From: Proteobacteria bacterium SG_bin6
GTDB taxonomy: Bacteria > Pseudomonadota > Alphaproteobacteria > Sphingomonadales > Sphingomonadaceae
Reading direction: 5' to 3'
NCBI GenBank assembly: GCA_002083435.1
Contig: LWDJ01000032.1
Span: forward strand, 1 to 42,758
DNA length: 42,758 nt
In this document: in pieces, positions 40,342 through 42,758 of the stretch
How positions within the stretch are numbered: the first letter of the stretch is position 1
How the letters are laid out: the number at the start of each line of letters is the position of its first letter
Program-made: the position numbers and the translations under genes
Notes under the pieces: generated by a model
What the model was told of the DNA's origin: nothing
The model's database searches: none
What the model saw: only the letters and a program-made list of their open reading frames with translations

Positions 40342-40820
40342 GAAGGGGGTGCTCCCCGGCTGTAACTTCCCTGCACCACCACGCCTAGCGCCAGCGGCGA
40401 TAAATCGTCGCTAATCGACGGGGTTAACACCGCGTTCGGCATCTTCTTGCCGCTTTTCCGGCAAAGCGATGCCGGTTGCATCCGCCGGGGAATGAGTGCT
40501 ACGCCTTGGCACAGTGGGTGTTACAGGCTTGCTTGGGCACCCGTCATCCTCGCGCGCGCCGTCCTCAACGGCGCATCGGCGCGGGCAATACCAGGTTGAT
40601 GCTCGCATGAAGGCCTTTTCCCGCACCACCGACCGCCCGGCGCTTGCCGGCGGCGCTTGTGGCGCGGGTCCGGCGCGGATGCGCCTTGCGGCCGAGCGAG
40701 CGCCAGTTCGTCCCATCCCCTTTGCGCCGGTCCGCGGTGAGCCTGTCACGGGTCCGCGCCGGCTGCATCACAATCGTGCGCCGTGGCCGCCTGTCGGCCG
40801 GCGCGCTCGGAGAAACATTG
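40342..40820 (+). promoter_or_regulatory. Long intergenic region and probable rne leader
   Basis: The 479 nt between the divergent amiC and rne genes hold no convincing gene. A hairpin with TTGCCG and CGGCAA arms lies at about 40446-40463. TTGCAT and CTACGC separated by 17 nt at about 40478-40506 might be an rne promoter, which would leave a ~310-nt leader. RNase E controls its own mRNA through its 5' UTR in other bacteria, so structure here may serve that; none of it is proven. Confidence 0.4.
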
Positions 40821-42758
40821 ATGACCACCAAGATGCTGATCGACGCTCGGCACCGGGAAGAAACCCGCGTTGCCGTCGTCAAAGGAACCCGGATCGAGGA
40901 ATTTGATTTCGAATCGGCCGAGCGCAAGCAGCTCAAGGGCAATATCTACCTCGCCAAGGTAACCCGCGTCGAACCCTCGCTGCAGGCGGCGTTCGTCGAT
41001 TATGGCGGCAACCGCCACGGCTTCCTGGCCTTCAGCGAAATCCACCCCGATTACTATCAGATACCCAAGGAAGATCGTGACGCGCTGCTGCGCGAAGAGG
41101 CCGAGCACGCCGCCGAGGAAGCGGCGCTGCGCGAAAGCGACGACGATGATCTCGACGCCGACGAGGCCGAGGACGGCGGCGACGACGATCACCGCGACGA
41201 CGAAACCGGCGAGGAAGAGGGCGGCCGTCGCCCCCGCCGGCGCGGCAATGGCGGCTCCGACGACGCGGTGGAGGCGCTGCGCCAGCGCCGCATGAACCTG
41301 CGCCGTCGCTACAAGATCCAGGACGTGATCCGCCGCCGCCAGATCCTGCTGGTGCAGGTGGTGAAGGAAGAGCGCGGCAACAAGGGCGCGGCGCTCACCA
41401 CCTATCTGTCGCTCGCCGGGCGCTACTGCGTGCTGATGCCCAACACCGCGCATGGCGGCGGGATCAGCCGCAAGATTTCGAACGCCGCCGATCGCAAGCG
41501 GCTGAAGTCGATCATGTCGGATCTGAAGCTGCCGCCGTCGATGGGCTGCATCGTCCGCACCGCCGGGCTGCAGCGCACCAAGACCGAGATCAAGCGCGAC
41601 TTCGATTATCTCGCCCGGCTGTGGGATGAGATTCGCGAGAAGACTTTGTCCTCCTCGGCCCCCGCGCTGGTCTATGGCGACAGCGACCTGATCAAGCGCG
41701 CGATCCGCGACATCTACAACCGCCGCGAGATCGACGAGGTGATCGTGGAGGGCGGCGATGGCTTCCGCCACGCCAAGGATTTCATGAAGCTGCTGATGCC
41801 CAGCCACGCGCGGCGGGTGAAGCATTATGCCGATCCGGTGCCGCTGTTCCAGCGCCACCATGTCGAGGATCAGCTGGCGGCGATGTATCACCCGGTCGTC
41901 CAGCTGCGCTCGGGCGGCTATCTGGTGATCAACCCGACCGAGGCGCTGGTCTCGATCGACATCAACTCCGGCCGCGCCACGCGCGAGCATAATATCGAGC
42001 AGACCGCGACCCAGACCAACCTTGAGGCCGCCGAGGAAATCGCCCGCCAGCTGCGCCTGCGCGACATGGCCGGGCTGGTGGTGATCGACTTCATCGACAT
42101 GGACAATTCGTCCAACGTCCGGAAGGTCGAAAAGGCGATGAAGGAGGCGCTGAAGAACGATCGCGCCCGCATCCAGGTCGGCCGCATCTCGTCCTTCGGC
42201 CTCATGGAGATGAGCCGCCAGCGGCTGCGCACCGGCGTGCTGGAGGCCTCCACCCGCCAGTGCCCGCATTGCGAGGGCACCGGCCTCGTCCGTACCGCTT
42301 CGTCGGCGGGGCTCTCGGCGCTGCGGCTGCTGGAGGATGAGGCGGCGCGCGGGCGCGGATCGCAGCTGCTACTGCGCGCCAGCCAGGAAGCCGCCTTCTA
42401 CCTGCTCAACCGCAAGCGCGCCGAACTCGCCGAGATCGAGGAACGCTATGGCGTGACGATCGAGGTCGCCCCCGATGGCGAGCGCGAGGGCGCGCGCATG
42501 TCGGTCGAGGCATCGGGGCCGCCGCCGGTCCACGCGCCGCGCCTGGAGCCGATGCTGATCGAGGCCGATGACGACGAGCCCGAGATCGAGGCGTTCGAGG
42601 ACGAGGACGAAGAGGAAGAAGCGATCGAGCGCGAGCCGCGCGAGCCGCGCGACACCGAACGCGGCGATCGCGACGGCAGCCGCCGCAAGCGCCGCCGCCG
42701 GCGCGGCCGGCGCGGTCGCCGGGGCGACGAGGGTGAAGCCGGCGCCAGCGACGAGAGC
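40821..42758 (+). CDS. rne: Ribonuclease E/G (rne; 3' end outside window)
   Basis: The frame from ATG 40821 (MTTKMLIDARHREETRVAVV) is open to the right edge, 646 codons. It has the S1 domain (GNIYLAKVTRVEPSLQAAFV) interrupted by a long acidic insert (~90-155, then an Arg-rich stretch), as is typical of alphaproteobacterial RNase E. The catalytic DNase I-like region carries the Mg-binding aspartates in LVSIDINSGR and VVIDFIDMD, and the Zn-link CPHC joins tetramer subunits. The RNase H-like and small domains follow. A Glu/Asp-rich then Arg-rich C-terminus begins near 42540, the scaffold region for RNA and degradosome partners. AGGAGA-like purines (GGAGAAA) lie about 8 nt upstream of the ATG. 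Confidence 0.97.
   Translation, partial: MTTKMLIDARHREETRVAVVKGTRIEEFDFESAERKQLKGNIYLAKVTRVEPSLQAAFVDYGGNRHGFLAFSEIHPDYYQIPKEDRDALLREEAEHAAEEAALRESDDDDLDADEAEDGGDDDHRDDETGEEEGGRRPRRRGNGGSDDAVEALRQRRMNLRRRYKIQDVIRRRQILLVQVVKEERGNKGAALTTYLSLAGRYCVLMPNTAHGGGISRKISNAADRKRLKSIMSDLKLPPSMGCIVRTAGLQRTKTEIKRDFDYLARLWDEIREKTLSSSAPALVYGDSDLIKRAIRDIYNRREIDEVIVEGGDGFRHAKDFMKLLMPSHARRVKHYADPVPLFQRHHVEDQLAAMYHPVVQLRSGGYLVINPTEALVSIDINSGRATREHNIEQTATQTNLEAAEEIARQLRLRDMAGLVVIDFIDMDNSSNVRKVEKAMKEALKNDRARIQVGRISSFGLMEMSRQRLRTGVLEASTRQCPHCEGTGLVRTASSAGLSALRLLEDEAARGRGSQLLLRASQEAAFYLLNRKRAELAEIEERYGVTIEVAPDGEREGARMSVEASGPPPVHAPRLEPMLIEADDDEPEIEAFEDEDEEEEAIEREPREPRDTERGDRDGSRRKRRRRRGRRGRRGDEGEAGASDES

Noticed and set aside
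40746..42269. A 507-codon minus-strand frame opposite rne
   Set aside because: The plus frame is unmistakable RNase E; the antisense frame has no recognisable domain.

Overview
The window reads as an alphaproteobacterial chromosome, most likely Sphingomonadaceae. The evidence is high GC (about 65-70% in core genes), the gene neighbourhood pcm-tolC-popZ-valS, a Mg-type hemB, RNase E with an acidic insert in its S1 domain, an EcfG-type promoter, and interspersed palindromes of the kind common in sphingomonads. The genus is inferred, not proven.

Layout. (1) Positions 1-7091 are the end of a lower-GC integrated island abutting the 3' end of a tRNA-Arg gene. It holds the C-terminal part of a P4-type primase/helicase, a GNAT acetyltransferase, and a type ISP restriction-modification gene. 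That gene is split by an in-frame amber codon and carries a chimeric, partly duplicated specificity region. (2) Positions 7092-20171 are core chromosome: tRNA-Arg, a small lipoprotein, then a long leftward run (pcm-like, tolC, popZ, LOV histidine kinase, valS, VOC, ypeA-like, MATE, hemB, three tandem GNATs), ending at tRNA-Cys. (3) Positions 20156-30600 are a compact 10.4-kb integrated element bounded by a perfect 16-bp direct repeat of the tRNA-Cys 3' end. (4) Positions 30601-42758 are core chromosome again: the probable original tRNA-Cys terminator, a penicillin-acylase-family hydrolase, a SleB-type hydrolase, a lipoprotein methyltransferase, prfB, PBP1A, an AmiC-type amidase, and the start of rne.

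The most interesting item is the 20156-30600 element. It encodes an integrase, primase-helicase, HNH nuclease, large terminase, HK97-type major capsid, prohead protease, portal and a head-tail connector, plus an HTH regulator with its own promoter and operator-like palindrome. It encodes no recognisable tail, lysis or small-terminase gene. This is the gene set of a capsid-forming phage satellite (cf-PICI-like): it would make and fill its own head but need a helper phage for tails and lysis. Its genes are intact and tightly overlapped, the head genes run in an unusual order ending in the integrase, both ends carry paired copies of a 9-bp motif that look like integrase arm sites, and it holds a low-GC, oppositely transcribed 'moron' encoding a protein made of 23-residue repeats.

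Other notable items are a 105-bp palindromic repeat inserted in frame in valS, a sigma-EcfG-like promoter placed for near-leaderless expression of a LOV kinase, a probable AUU start codon for a lipoprotein methyltransferase overlapping the prfB stop, and a 31-bp perfect inverted-repeat element between pbp1A and amiC.
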